The notes: a model not told the origin generated them from the letters alone. Shown: positions 1 to 9,154, numbered from the stretch's first letter. The stretch is DNA of 64,000 bases from Desulfomonile tiedjei (GCA_016212925.1 JACRDF010000047.1:186001-250000); one strand, 5' to 3'. Made by a program: numbers and translations.

Positions 1-2
1 AT

Positions 3-1448
3 CTCACTTTAAATAGAGCGGTCACCCCGGACCAGATTTCGGCCGCGGTGAAGAAGTATCTAGTGCCGCCCAACCTGTCGATTGCCGTCCTCCTGCCGGA
101 AAAGGACCTGCCTGACCTCAAGGACGAAACCCTTGAGCAAATCGTGACTCCGTTTCGTCCCGGCGTCGCGGAGGCCACGGCAACCACGGCAACTGCAGAA
201 GGCGTGGTGACACGAACCCTCGGAAACGGGATTCGCGCGGTCTTGGCGCGGGATGACTCCAATCCGGTTGTGGCTTTCAGAATTGCATTTCTCGGTGGCA
301 AGCGCTTCGAGAACAAAGAAAATGAAGGCATCATGAATTTCATCGCCCAAATGCTGAACAAAGGCACAGGGAAGATGACCGAAGTTGATATAGCCCGAAA
401 AGTCGAGGACATGGGCGGAAGGCTGTCAGGGTTTTCCGGGTACGATTCCTTTGGCTTCGCGGGAAGTTTTTTCAGCAGATACGTGGACGACGGGCTCAAA
501 TTGCTGGCAGAACTCGTCATGTATCCGACCTTCCCGGAAGATAAGCTGGAACGCGAGAGAAACCTGATCATCAATCGTATCAGGACAGAGCCGGATCGCC
601 CGGTGCAATATGCGATCAACGTGCTCAACGAGGAGGTATTTCCGCACCACCCGTACGGATTCGTAAAAGAGGGGACGTTGACTACTGTCGCCGGATTCAC
701 GGCACAGGACCTCAAACAAACTTACGAACGGTATGCGGTCCCGGCCAACATGGTCATAACTGCGGTAGGAGACATAAATGTCCAAGAGATGATGGGCCGA
801 ATTGAAGCTGCGTTCGGCGCAATTCCGCCGAGGAAATTCGATGCGCCGGAAGTGCCTGCCGAACAGCCGCTGACCAAAGAACGGAATAAGGTGGTTCGTA
901 TTCCAAGAGCCAAAGCCCACCTCGCTGTCGGATTTCGTGGCACTACTCTTGCCGATCAGGATCGTTATGCGCTGGAAGTCCTCAACAATATTCTCGCAGG
1001 ACAGGGAGGGCGGCTCTTCCTGCAACTTAGGGACAAAGAGTCTTTAGCGTACGTGGTCACCTCGTTTGTCCGGCCTGGGATCGATCCGGGAGTGTTCGCG
1101 TTCTACATGGCTTGTGACGATAGCAAACTCGATCAGGCTGTTAAGGGGATGTTCGGCCAGGTGGAGCGAATACGCAAAGAGCGTGTGAGCGATGAGGAAC
1201 TCAAGAGAGGCATCACCAATCTGGTTGGAAATCACTTGATTGCATTGCAGAGTTCCTGGTCCCGGGCTGAAAATACGGCCTTGAACACATTGTATGGTCT
1301 GGGATATGATTATGAGAAAGAGTACGTCGCCAAGATATCCGCTGTCACGGTCGACGATGTCCTCAAAGCGGCAAAAAAATATCTCGACCCTGCAAAATGC
1401 GCGGTTGTCAAAATCGTGCCCGAAGAAAACGAAAGCAGGAAGGAATAG
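3..1448 (+). CDS. M16 (insulinase-like) peptidase, C-terminal part, cut by window start
   Basis: The reading frame is open to the first base of the window, so the N-terminal half lies upstream; the GTG at 48 is only the first in-frame start-like codon and not a credible start. The visible part begins in the linker that ends the first M16 half (ISAAVKKYLVPPNLS) and then holds a complete second M16 half. Where an active domain would have the zinc motif HxxEH, this half reads N-F-I-A-Q, so it is the non-metal-binding domain, while the R/Y substrate-clamp region (GGRLFLQLRDKESLAY) is well kept. In this family the first domain carries zinc and the second closes the chamber, as in processing-peptidase-like and PqqL-like zinc proteases. 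hflX follows 60 nt downstream on the same strand. Confidence 0.88.
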   Translation, partial: LTLNRAVTPDQISAAVKKYLVPPNLSIAVLLPEKDLPDLKDETLEQIVTPFRPGVAEATATTATAEGVVTRTLGNGIRAVLARDDSNPVVAFRIAFLGGKRFENKENEGIMNFIAQMLNKGTGKMTEVDIARKVEDMGGRLSGFSGYDSFGFAGSFFSRYVDDGLKLLAELVMYPTFPEDKLERERNLIINRIRTEPDRPVQYAINVLNEEVFPHHPYGFVKEGTLTTVAGFTAQDLKQTYERYAVPANMVITAVGDINVQEMMGRIEAAFGAIPPRKFDAPEVPAEQPLTKERNKVVRIPRAKAHLAVGFRGTTLADQDRYALEVLNNILAGQGGRLFLQLRDKESLAYVVTSFVRPGIDPGVFAFYMACDDSKLDQAVKGMFGQVERIRKERVSDEELKRGITNLVGNHLIALQSSWSRAENTALNTLYGLGYDYEKEYVAKISAVTVDDVLKAAKKYLDPAKCAVVKIVPEENESRKE

Positions 1449-1508
1449 CCTGACAAAAGAACCGATTCAAAGACGAGTAGAATTCAAACGCCCGGACGGG
1501 GGTCACGA

Positions 1509-3194
1509 TTGAGCGCGGTTACCGGTTCCATTCGTAGTTTGAAGCCGTCCCAGCGGACCCGAATAGAAAGGCTGGCCCTAAGAAGGGTCCCGGCAAACCG
1601 GGTTGTAACACAGGAGATTTCGCGGCAATTGACGGAACTGGCCTCAGAAATCGGCCGTCAGATAGGTATCCTGGTCGATCGAAAAGGCAACGTTCGCAAA
1701 GTCATTGTCGGCGATGCGCGCTCCATTTTTATACCCAAACTCGATGGTTGGCGTGTAGGCGCGGGCCGGCTAAGGGGCCTGCGCCTTATTCACGTACACC
1801 TAAGAGATGAACCTCTAAGCCGGGAAGACTTGACCGACCTGGCCCTTCTGCGACTGGATTTGATCGCATCCATAGGCGTAGACAGCCAGGGATTGCCCAC
1901 AGCGGTGCGCATAGCTCACCTTTTGCCCGAAAATCCCAAAGGTGACGTCTGGCAATTGCTGGAACCGATCCAGGCGTCACGTCTGGACCTGGACTTCACT
2001 GCGTTCATCAAATCCCTGGAAGACGAGATCTCGCGTTCGGTAAAAGCCCGTTCCGTCAAGGGCGACAAGGAACGTGTGTACCTTGTGGGCCGAACCACAG
2101 GCAGCGAGTGGGACATTGAAGAGTCCTTGAAGGAACTGACTGAACTGGCCGCCTCCAGTGGAGTTGAAGTAGTGGGATCCATGATTCAGCGCAGAGAATC
2201 GGTTGATCCGCATTTCGTAGTCGGCAAGGGAAAACTGAAGGAGATAGTAATTGATGCGCTTCACAAGGGCGCGGATCTGCTCGTGTTCGATGCCGAACTT
2301 AGTCCGGCTCAGGTAAAGCACATTGCCGATTTTACCGAACTAAGAGTAATCGACCGAGCGCAACTTATTCTGGACATTTTTGCTCAGAGAGCCAGGTCCA
2401 TGGAGGGCAAGATACAGGTAGAACTGGCCCAGTTGAAATACGCTCTGCCGAGGCTGGCGCAAAAGGACGACGCTCTGTCAAGGTTGACCGGTGGTATCGG
2501 GGCCAGGGGACCTGGTGAAACCCGGCTGGAAGTAGACCGCCGACGAATTCGCAGTAGAATCGACTTCCTGGAAAAACAGAAGGAACAGCTCGGCAAGAAT
2601 CGAGCTTTGCGTCGTGAACTGCGCAACAGAAGACAAGTGCCGGTTATTTCTATAGTGGGGTACACAAACGCCGGAAAATCAACACTCTTGAACAACCTCA
2701 CCAAGTCGGATATATTTGTTGAAGACAAGCTGTTCGCGACTCTCGACCCTACAAGCCGCAGGCTTAGGTTTCCGAGAGAAACGGAGGTGATCATTACCGA
2801 CACGGTCGGGTTCATTCAGGATCTTCCGGAGGCCCTTGTAGCTGCCTTTTCGGCCACGTTGGATGAGTTGGCGGACGCTGATCTCCTCTTGCACGTGATC
2901 GACTGCTCCAATCCGTCGTTCGAGACCCAAATGAACGCTGTGGAAAAGCTGATTGAAAGGCTTCACCTCATTGATATACCCATGATAAGGGTGTTCAATA
3001 AGAAGGACATGGTCGATTCCGAGACTGTCGAGCATATTTGCGCCCGATACGATGGGATAGGTATTTCGGCTATAAATTCCAAAACGTTCCCACCGCTTGT
3101 AAACAGGATGGAAGATGAAATCCTCCGGAACCTGTCAGCGGAAAGGGACTTGAACTACGAATCCCAACTGCAACCGCGCCAGGGAGTCTCCTAG
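1509..3194 (+). CDS. hflX: GTPase HflX, ribosome-associated
   Basis: HflX is a ribosome-binding GTPase that splits or rescues stalled ribosomes under stress. At 561 aa it is longer than the roughly 430-aa E. coli protein; the extra length is an N-terminal extension of about 190 residues before the HflX domain proper, which starts near VYLVGRTTG. The HflX glycine-rich segment (VGKGKLKEI, about residue 238), a long coiled region, and the G motifs follow: P-loop GYTNAGKST near 383, DTVGFI near 430, NKKD near 496. The TTG start at 1509 is preceded by a G-rich stretch. The stop codon overlaps the GTG of the next gene by one base (TAGTG), implying translational coupling with the membrane protein. 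Confidence 0.95.
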   Translation: MSAVTGSIRSLKPSQRTRIERLALRRVPANRVVTQEISRQLTELASEIGRQIGILVDRKGNVRKVIVGDARSIFIPKLDGWRVGAGRLRGLRLIHVHLRDEPLSREDLTDLALLRLDLIASIGVDSQGLPTAVRIAHLLPENPKGDVWQLLEPIQASRLDLDFTAFIKSLEDEISRSVKARSVKGDKERVYLVGRTTGSEWDIEESLKELTELAASSGVEVVGSMIQRRESVDPHFVVGKGKLKEIVIDALHKGADLLVFDAELSPAQVKHIADFTELRVIDRAQLILDIFAQRARSMEGKIQVELAQLKYALPRLAQKDDALSRLTGGIGARGPGETRLEVDRRRIRSRIDFLEKQKEQLGKNRALRRELRNRRQVPVISIVGYTNAGKSTLLNNLTKSDIFVEDKLFATLDPTSRRLRFPRETEVIITDTVGFIQDLPEALVAAFSATLDELADADLLLHVIDCSNPSFETQMNAVEKLIERLHLIDIPMIRVFNKKDMVDSETVEHICARYDGIGISAINSKTFPPLVNRMEDEILRNLSAERDLNYESQLQPRQGVS

Positions 3195-3916
3195 TGGAAC
3201 CGTGCAGCCCTGAAGAAAAAAAACGTCTTATTATTTCCCTGGCCGTTCTAGGTGGAATGACCCTAGTGCTGCTGGTGCTGGCCGCGACAGGTAAATTGGC
3301 GCCCCTCGTGCAAACCTTGTTGGAAACTTTCCAAGGCAGGGAACAACTGCGGAAATATGTGGAAAGCTGGGGTACGGCCGCACCGGCCGCTTTTGTATTC
3401 GTGCAGGCCCTCCAAGTGGTGCTCGCCCCCATCCCGGGGGAATTTACCGGCGCAGTCGGCGGCTTTATTTTCGGGGTTGCGCCAAACGTGCTGTACTCGA
3501 CAATCGGCCTGGGTGTGGGGTCTGCCATAGCTTTTCTTGCGTCGAGAACCGTGGGTCTTCCCTTGGTCAAGCTTGTAGTTCCATGCCACTGCCTGGAGAA
3601 ATTTCATTTCCTGGTCAATCGTCGCGGAACATTCATAGCGCTGATTCTCTTCACCTTACCGGGTTTTCCGAAAGACATCCTTTGTTTCATCCTCGGCCTG
3701 AGCCCCATGGGATTCCTGACTTTTCTCTGGGTTTGCACTTTGGGCCGAATACCCGGAACCATGATGCTGAGTTTCAGCGGTTCCGCGTTTTACAATCAAG
3801 ATTGGTATTTGCTGGGTCTAGTAGCCGTGGTTTGCCTTGCATTTATTGGAGCCTTTCTTCTTGCAAGGGACAGGATTGAAGTCTGGTTGAAGAAAAAGAG
3901 CGGAGCAGCCTTCTGA
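3194..3916 (+). CDS. TVP38/TMEM64 (DedA-like, SNARE-associated) membrane protein
   Basis: A 240-aa integral membrane protein with about five hydrophobic segments. The central part (IPGEFTGAVGGFIFG, then IGLGVGSAIAFLASRTVG) is the re-entrant loop and glycine-rich helix typical of the VTT/DedA-superfamily domain, which is associated with lipid scrambling and membrane homeostasis. A second family-like stretch is LFTLPGFPKDILCFILGLSPM. The GTG start sits inside the hflX stop (TAGTG) with GGGAG seven bases upstream, so the two genes are probably co-translated. The exact substrate cannot be deduced. Confidence 0.88.
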   Translation: MEPCSPEEKKRLIISLAVLGGMTLVLLVLAATGKLAPLVQTLLETFQGREQLRKYVESWGTAAPAAFVFVQALQVVLAPIPGEFTGAVGGFIFGVAPNVLYSTIGLGVGSAIAFLASRTVGLPLVKLVVPCHCLEKFHFLVNRRGTFIALILFTLPGFPKDILCFILGLSPMGFLTFLWVCTLGRIPGTMMLSFSGSAFYNQDWYLLGLVAVVCLAFIGAFLLARDRIEVWLKKKSGAAF

Positions 3917-3982
3917 CCAACCGGATTCGGTCAATCAACATTGACCTAAGCGATCACGGGTTGTTCCTCATCGGGAGATACC

Positions 3983-4459
3983 ATGGAAATTGGCGCCGTT
4001 AGCCCTTGCGGAGAAGAAACCGAAGAGGCATATAACGGCTGCTTCCTGGAATTTATCAAACGTCTGGTGCTCATCAACAAGAACGAAAAGCTCTTCCCCA
4101 AACAATGCCGAACTTGTGGGACATCTTTCCCCTCCCTTGCTGATTACCTCTGTGCTACCGTCCCCAAAGCCCACTCGTGGCAGGATTGTGAAGAGGTTAT
4201 GGGCAAGCCGTTTACCATGTTGTATCGGCATTGCACCTGCGGAAACACGCTTGTCCTGACCCTTACGGAAGAGACTTTTCCCATGCTTCGTGAGCTGTGG
4301 TCCATGCTCCGAAATGAGGCGGAAAAGAACGGGAGGCCCCTGGATCAAGTGGTGGGGGAGTTTTCCGAACAATGCGATAATTACATGTTCAACCACATTT
4401 TCGACTGCGAGTCCCAGCTTCCTTGCGGCCATTCGCAAGACCTCCAACACAACAAGTAA
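3983..4459 (+). CDS. Hypothetical protein with CxxC/CxC cysteine pairs
   Basis: I do not recognise this 158-aa protein. It starts at an ATG with GGGAG eight bases upstream. It is soluble, with no signal or membrane segment. Cysteine pairs (CRTCGTSF near residue 47, then CTCGNTL near 83) are spaced like a small zinc-binding or iron-sulfur fold, and further cysteines lie near the C-terminus (CDNYMF, FDCESQLPCGH). It stands between the hflX pair and a flavodoxin-like gene on the same strand. A metal-binding role is inference only; the frame is strongly supported by its start signal and composition. Confidence 0.7.
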   Translation: MEIGAVSPCGEETEEAYNGCFLEFIKRLVLINKNEKLFPKQCRTCGTSFPSLADYLCATVPKAHSWQDCEEVMGKPFTMLYRHCTCGNTLVLTLTEETFPMLRELWSMLRNEAEKNGRPLDQVVGEFSEQCDNYMFNHIFDCESQLPCGHSQDLQHNK

Positions 4460-4524
4460 AACCAAGTGGTTTTCAAAAGGCCCAGACGCGGGAGGAACCG
4501 TAGACCAGCCGCCACGGAAGAAAC

Positions 4525-4989
4525 ATGTCCTCTCACAAAGAGCTTCTCATCGTCTATCATTCGCAGTCCGGCAACACGGAACGCCTAGCAGAAGCAGTGG
4601 AGCAAGGCGCTCTGAAAGTGGAAGGCGTCGGAGTGCGCCGAATCAAAGCCGCCGCGGTGACCGCCGAGCAGTTGTTGGACTGTCGGGCTCTGGTCGTATG
4701 CAGCCCGGAGTATTTCGGTTATATGGCGGGTGCGATTAAGGACTTCTTTGACAGGACCTATGAACAAACACGTGAGCAGGTAGTCGGCAAATCCTACGCA
4801 GTGGTTATTTCCGCAGGCAATGACGGGGCAGGCGCGCTGAACAGTATCGAACGCATTATTCTGGGCTATCGCTTGCGAAGAGTTCAGGAACCGGTCATTT
4901 GTAGGGGACCGATAACCGAAGATATGCTTGAAAATTGCCGCAACCTGGGCCAAACTCTCGCGGCCGGAATTGCGCTGGGAATCTTTTGA
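4525..4989 (+). CDS. Flavodoxin-like FMN protein / NAD(P)H reductase family
   Basis: A 154-aa single-domain protein with a flavodoxin fold. The FMN phosphate-binding loop is at the N-terminus (YHSQSGNTERLAEAV, residues 10-25), the segment ALVVCSPEYFGYMAGAIKDFFDR matches the second flavin-contacting loop of NAD(P)H:quinone/WrbA-type flavoproteins, and SAGNDGAGALNSIERI matches the third. Such proteins move one or two electrons to quinones or nitro compounds in the cytosol. The partner is unknown. It is followed within 20 nt by a two-hairpin repeat that may also terminate the transcript. Confidence 0.82.
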   Translation: MSSHKELLIVYHSQSGNTERLAEAVEQGALKVEGVGVRRIKAAAVTAEQLLDCRALVVCSPEYFGYMAGAIKDFFDRTYEQTREQVVGKSYAVVISAGNDGAGALNSIERIILGYRLRRVQEPVICRGPITEDMLENCRNLGQTLAAGIALGIF

Positions 4990-5004
4990 AGGAGAGGAAA
5001 ATGT

Positions 5005-5099
5005 GGGGAGGCCCTTTTTGTAAAAAGGGCCTCCCCGCACCCCTCCCCAAAAACTTTCATATACTGGCCGGTTGGCAGCTTCCGCTGCCAACCGGCCAG
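5005..5099. repeat. Modular two-hairpin element, copy a
   Basis: Hairpin 1 (5005-5036, about 15-bp stem, A/T-rich tip) is followed by the conserved linker ACCCCTCCCCAAAAACT-like sequence and then hairpin 2 (5064-5099), a perfect 16-bp stem with a four-base loop. The same architecture with a different hairpin 2 recurs at 25174, 52573, 56346 and 56691. Confidence 0.85.
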
Positions 5100-5179
5100 G
5101 TAATACCAAGTCGCGTTCACATAGCGAATGGTCTGTCATACCGGTCGCTATTATTTTCGGAACAGAAGTAACGAGATCT

Positions 5180-5251
5180 GTCGTTGCGAGGAGCGCAGCG
5201 ACGAAGCAATCTCAGCGCTGAGAATGCTTCGGGCTCGACGCCCTCTCGCAC
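5180..5251. repeat. GTCATTGCGAG palindromic repeat, degenerate copy
   Basis: The left arm GTCGTTGCGAGGAGCG with AGCGACGAAGCAATCTC and the right arm GCTTCGGGCTCGACGCCCTC form a long imperfect palindrome. Better kept copies lie at 19190, 44668 and 57792. Confidence 0.75.
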
Positions 5252-5307
5252 GGATCTGCAAAGCTCAGGTCCGCGGCGCTCTGCGGGCAAAGTTAATTGG
5301 CTGTTGG

Positions 5308-5374
5308 GTGCCACTGCTGGCTTGTCCAGCAGTGTTTTCAAAGCATGCACTGCTGGACAAGCCAGCAGTGGCAC
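5308..5374. repeat. GTGCCACTG REP hairpin, full copy
   Basis: Two inverted copies of the GTGCCACTGCTGG / CCAGCAGTG unit surround a short spacer containing GCATGC. It lies just upstream of the gene at 5410, whose ribosome site begins about 20 nt after the repeat. Related units lie at 8008, 9126, 13653, 14241, 18408 and 58231. Confidence 0.88.
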
Positions 5375-5409
5375 ACTACACTCAACAGCCGCTCTTGAGG
5401 AGTTCGGAA

Positions 5410-6081
5410 ATGCCCCAGTCCAATGACGACAAGCTGCCGCTCCGCAACGCCATGCAGGCGTCTTTGGAACAAACCATAGGTAAGTCAGATCTTTCCAAGC
5501 TTGCACGAGACCTCGACGAAGTAGCTTTAGACTCCCTTTTGGAGCCTGGCACCCTGCGAGACATCCCGATTCTAGGCACGTTTGCAAAAGGCGCCAATGT
5601 AGTGCTCAGCGTGAGGGACTTCTTTTTTCTTAGGAAGTTGTCCAAGGTACTGCTTTGTCTTGACAGCGTACCGTTGGAGACTCGAAATGAATTTTCCAAC
5701 AGACTCAAATCGGATCCCAACTTTCGACAAAAGTTAATGGACAGTGTAATTCTGCTGATCGACCGGCTTGACGATATGGAAAAGGCGGAATTTTTCGGCA
5801 AGATTTTTTCAGCATATGTAAGCTCTCAGATTGGTTATGACGATTTTCGGATGTTGAGCTATGCACTAGATCGACTTTACCTAACAGATCTTCATACGTT
5901 GAAGGAGTTCTACAGTGGTCCAACCCCCACACAAGCTTTTCAGAAAACCAATTACGACTCTTTGTGGCGGTTGACCATGTGCGGCCTTGTGTGCATAGCT
6001 GATACGGCCGCGGTGAGAGCACGCGGCGAATTCGGCCTTAACGGGCTCGGCAAGCAATTTACAAGAATTGCCTTAAGGTAA
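5410..6081 (+). CDS. Hypothetical protein, operon with HAD phosphatase
   Basis: A 223-aa protein of unknown function. The frame is open upstream to 5128, but that stretch is repeat DNA; the ATG at 5410 with GAGGAG seven bases before it is the natural start. The protein is mainly helical, with a glycine-containing hydrophobic stretch near residues 47-65 (DIPILGTFAKGANVVLSVRDF) and acidic/basic helices after it. No catalytic motif was recognised. Its stop is five bases before the HAD gene, so the two are surely cotranscribed. Confidence 0.72.
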   Translation: MPQSNDDKLPLRNAMQASLEQTIGKSDLSKLARDLDEVALDSLLEPGTLRDIPILGTFAKGANVVLSVRDFFFLRKLSKVLLCLDSVPLETRNEFSNRLKSDPNFRQKLMDSVILLIDRLDDMEKAEFFGKIFSAYVSSQIGYDDFRMLSYALDRLYLTDLHTLKEFYSGPTPTQAFQKTNYDSLWRLTMCGLVCIADTAAVRARGEFGLNGLGKQFTRIALR

Positions 6082-6086
6082 GCTTC

Positions 6087-6713
6087 ATGACTCGCGATAT
6101 ACTTTTTGATCTGGGAAATGTCCTTGTGCCTGTGAACTGGGAGAGGGCATTTCAGCGCCTTGGGCCGCACCTGCCCCTGGAAATGGCCGGGCTCCTGAAA
6201 GACGACAGGTCCGCCTTTGTGGCACTGTTTCGCAAACCTGCCATCGCGCTGGAGAGCGGCAAGATGGGCTTCACCGAATTTCACGGTGTCATGTCCGGCA
6301 TTCTTGGGATCGACATGAATGAAGAGGATTTTCATTTTCTATGGTGTGACGTTTTCACCATGGATAAGGCAATGGTAGCGCTCGGGGAATCGCTGTCAAA
6401 CGAATATGGTACGTGGCTTATGTCCAACACCAGCGAGGCCCACTACGATTGGATAATCAAAAAGTTTCCCCGTGTGGCCTTTTTCAAGGACGCTGCGTTA
6501 TCGTTCGAGTTAGGGGTCATGAAGCCGGCCACCAGGTACTACAAGGAAGCGATTAGTAAGTTCGGGATCGATCCCTCAACCGCAGTGTTTATCGATGATT
6601 TGGAGGAAAATGTGGACGGCGCAATACGCGCGGGAATTAACGGCATCCTCTTCCAGGGGCTGACGCCGCTGCTTCAGGATTTGCGTAAGCTGGGAGTGAA
6701 TCTGCCTGATTGA
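6087..6713 (+). CDS. HAD superfamily (IA) phosphatase
   Basis: A 208-aa haloacid dehalogenase-like hydrolase of the YihX/epoxide-hydrolase-N-like subgroup. Motif I is FDLGNVL at residues 6-12, where the second motif Asp is replaced by Gly as in that subgroup; motif II is LMSNTS; the motif III lysine is in VMKPATRYY; motif IV is VFIDDLEENV. A helical cap lies between motifs I and II. Family members dephosphorylate small sugar phosphates or nucleotides; the substrate cannot be read here. It begins five bases after the hypothetical gene and ends 14 bases before argJ, giving a three-gene unit. Confidence 0.88.
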   Translation: MTRDILFDLGNVLVPVNWERAFQRLGPHLPLEMAGLLKDDRSAFVALFRKPAIALESGKMGFTEFHGVMSGILGIDMNEEDFHFLWCDVFTMDKAMVALGESLSNEYGTWLMSNTSEAHYDWIIKKFPRVAFFKDAALSFELGVMKPATRYYKEAISKFGIDPSTAVFIDDLEENVDGAIRAGINGILFQGLTPLLQDLRKLGVNLPD

Positions 6714-6727
6714 AGGAGTAGAGGACT

Positions 6728-7930
6728 TTGAACCAAGGTGAGAAACCTATCGACGGATTTAGGTTCAGCGCGGTGGCTGCAGGTATTAAGAAAGCCGGCA
6801 CCACAAGGCTTGATTTAGCGCTAATCGTGTCAGAAGAGCCGACCACGGTTGCGGCGGTTACCACAACTAACCTTGTTTTTGCCGCGCCCGTGGCAATAAC
6901 TCGCGACCGAGTGGCGAAAGGCGTTTCTCGCGGGGTGTTGATAAACTCCGGCAATGCAAACGCCTACACCGGGGAAAGAGGCTTGCAGGATGCTCTGGAC
7001 TTGACGCGCGGAGTCGCCGAAGCCCTCGCAATTGACGCGGACCTCATTAGCCCGATGTCAACAGGGGTGATTGGCAATCCTCTACCTCTCGATCGGATGC
7101 GAGAGGCCATTCCCGCATTGGTCGCCGGCTTGGACCCGTACCGGTACATGGACGTGGCCCACGCCATGATGACCACTGATACAAGGCCCAAGACGCTTCT
7201 GCTGGAGGGTTCGGCATCAACCGGACCGTTCAGAATCCTTGGGATGTGCAAGGGTTCGGGAATGATTGCTCCCAATATGGCCACAATGCTTGCGGTCATT
7301 CTGACCGACATTAGGGTTGAGGCGTCGTTTTTACGGGACTGCTTGATCGATGCCAACGAAGCGAGCTTCAACTCTGTTACGGTAGATGGGGACACAAGCA
7401 CAAATGACACCTTGATAGTCCTGTCAGGCGGAAGAGGAGATGCCATTGAACTCTCGCCCGGCCGATCGGACAGGGAAGCCTTCCGGTCATTACTGCAGCA
7501 GGCCTGTTCGGATCTTGCCCGTCAGATCGCCCTGGATGGCGAAGGAACCACGAAGGTGGTGGAGGTGCGAATCACCGGCGCTCCCAGCAATGCCGCGGCT
7601 GCAAAGATAGCGCGGACCATTGCCGAATCACCGCTGGTAAAGACCGCTTTTCACGGAGAGGACCCCAACTGGGGCCGTATAATCTGTGCGGCAGGGCGAG
7701 CGGGAGTCTCTTTTGATCCGGACAGGATTGATCTTTATATCGGTGATGTTCCGATAGTCAAAGACGGCCTCTTGGTTGAGGGTGATTGGGAATCGGCCGC
7801 GCACAAAACCATGTGTGCGAAAGAATTTGCGGTGCTTCTAGACCTTAAATCGGGAAGCTCCGAGGCTCGAATCCTCACTACCGATCTCTCAGAGGAATAC
7901 GTCACCATAAACGCGGACTATAGATCATAG
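6728..7930 (+). CDS. argJ: Bifunctional ornithine acetyltransferase / N-acetylglutamate synthase
   Basis: ArgJ recycles acetyl groups in arginine synthesis by moving acetyl from N-acetylornithine to glutamate. At 400 aa it is full length. The self-cleavage signature KGSGMIAPNMATML is at residues 175-188, putting the nucleophilic threonine at 186, which becomes the N-terminus of the beta chain. Further family signatures are GNANAYTG, SVTVDGDTSTNDT and HGEDPNWGRI. The TTG start at 6728 is preceded by GGAG. Whether it is bifunctional or only the transferase cannot be told from sequence. No other arg gene is in the window. Confidence 0.97.
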   Translation: MNQGEKPIDGFRFSAVAAGIKKAGTTRLDLALIVSEEPTTVAAVTTTNLVFAAPVAITRDRVAKGVSRGVLINSGNANAYTGERGLQDALDLTRGVAEALAIDADLISPMSTGVIGNPLPLDRMREAIPALVAGLDPYRYMDVAHAMMTTDTRPKTLLLEGSASTGPFRILGMCKGSGMIAPNMATMLAVILTDIRVEASFLRDCLIDANEASFNSVTVDGDTSTNDTLIVLSGGRGDAIELSPGRSDREAFRSLLQQACSDLARQIALDGEGTTKVVEVRITGAPSNAAAAKIARTIAESPLVKTAFHGEDPNWGRIICAAGRAGVSFDPDRIDLYIGDVPIVKDGLLVEGDWESAAHKTMCAKEFAVLLDLKSGSSEARILTTDLSEEYVTINADYRS

Positions 7931-8007
7931 AACAGTTTAGGTCCGCAAAGTGGCTCAAAGCACGGACATGTCATTCGCGTCGGATAACCAATGGCCTAAC
8001 AATGAGA

Positions 8008-8076
8008 GTGCCACTGCCGGCTTGCCCAGCAGTGCCTGCCCCAAAGGAACACTGCTGGACAAGCCGGCAGTGGCAC
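8008..8076. repeat. GTGCCACTG REP hairpin, full copy
   Basis: Inverted units GTGCCACTGCCGGCTTG... and ...CCGGCAGTGGCAC surround a spacer. The arms carry a matched C/G change relative to the copy at 5308, which preserves pairing. It is the main content of the 200-nt argJ downstream gap. Confidence 0.87.
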
Positions 8077-8130
8077 CCGGCACATATGGAATCGAGATGA
8101 TTAAGTTTTCACAGGCTTAAGGAGTCGCAT

Positions 8131-9003
8131 ATGACCAAAGACACGCGCAGATGGCTTACCGGAATTATTGAAGAGTTTGTCGAAACCTCTCCCGAAAATT
8201 CCCTCAAGATGGAACCGGACGAAAAGGCGTGGGATGAAGTTCTCGTAAGTTTTTCTTCCGGGGCTGATCCGCTTTTTGAGGATTACAAGCATCTGGTTGG
8301 CGATTTCCACTGGAAGCCCGTTGAGATCTTTTCACTTGCTTTTCCCGACACCGTGGTCAGGCCCGAGGACCTCACCGTTATCAGTTGGGTCCTACCGCAG
8401 CGGGAAGCGACAAAAGCGGACAATCGCAAAGAGACTTTGTATCCGGCTAGGCGGTGGGTTCATGCCCGCTTTCCGGGCGAAGAATTCAACAATCATCTCC
8501 GGCGCCACGTGGTCGAAGAACTGAAGAGCGTTGGTATCAAGGCTGTGGCTCCAGTCCTCTTTTCTCAGTGGAGCATGGAGCGGTCGCAGGTTTACGGATT
8601 TGCCTCAAAGTGGTCGGAGCGACATGCGGCTTATGCAGCGGGCCTGGGCACCTTTGGCCTGTGTGACGGGCTCATCACTCCAAAGGGAAAAGCTCACCGG
8701 GTCGGCTCCGTGGTGGCCAATCTGGCCGTTCCCATTGAAGCCAGACCCTACGACGATCATCACGCTTACTGCCTGTTCTTCTACGACGGTTCCTGTACTG
8801 GTTGCCGCGAACGGTGTCCTGTTGGAGCCATAACCGAAGAGGGACATAACAAGGAAATATGCTGGAACCATGCGGGAGTGACTTGTGCGCAGTATGCGAA
8901 GGAGAACTACGGTTTTGACGGCTATGGTTGCGGGCTCTGCCAGACTCGCGTGCCGTGCGAATCCGGAATTCCGAAGAGGATTCTTAAAGACATGAATATA
9001 TAA
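8131..9003 (+). CDS. QueG-like 4Fe-4S double-cluster protein
   Basis: A 290-aa cytoplasmic iron-sulfur protein with an ATG start and AGGAG six bases upstream. The C-terminal third holds the double-cluster pattern seen in epoxyqueuosine reductase and reductive-dehalogenase relatives: CTGCRERCPVGAI near residue 227, then CAQYAKENYG and CGLCQTRVPCE. The N-terminal part includes KWSERHAAYAAGLGTFG, the conserved stretch just before the clusters in QueG. It is shorter than typical QueG (about 350-380 aa), and a corrinoid-binding function cannot be confirmed. It may act in tRNA modification or be an electron carrier of unknown partner. Confidence 0.78.
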   Translation: MTKDTRRWLTGIIEEFVETSPENSLKMEPDEKAWDEVLVSFSSGADPLFEDYKHLVGDFHWKPVEIFSLAFPDTVVRPEDLTVISWVLPQREATKADNRKETLYPARRWVHARFPGEEFNNHLRRHVVEELKSVGIKAVAPVLFSQWSMERSQVYGFASKWSERHAAYAAGLGTFGLCDGLITPKGKAHRVGSVVANLAVPIEARPYDDHHAYCLFFYDGSCTGCRERCPVGAITEEGHNKEICWNHAGVTCAQYAKENYGFDGYGCGLCQTRVPCESGIPKRILKDMNI

Positions 9004-9125
9004 TGCTTCCGAACCTCGGGTCATAGCAGTTCGCGTTCAAACAGTGAAAAGTCTGTTAGGTCCGGCGCAGACCTGGGCAAGCTGTGGACCGTGGCTCTCC
9101 AGGGCGGCTCTCGATTGGCTGTTGG

Positions 9126-9154
9126 GTGCCACTGACCTGGGCACCAGGTCAGTG
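9126..9154. repeat. GTGCCACTG REP hairpin, short variant
   Basis: A single compact hairpin, GTGCCACTGACCTGG / CCAGGTCAGTG. The same variant occurs at 18408, where it is also followed by a GGAGGCCT...TTGCC-type sequence. Confidence 0.75.

Noticed and set aside
5128-5409. Upstream extension of the hypothetical gene at 5410
   Set aside because: The extension consists of two repeat elements read as protein; the proper ribosome site is at 5396-5402.
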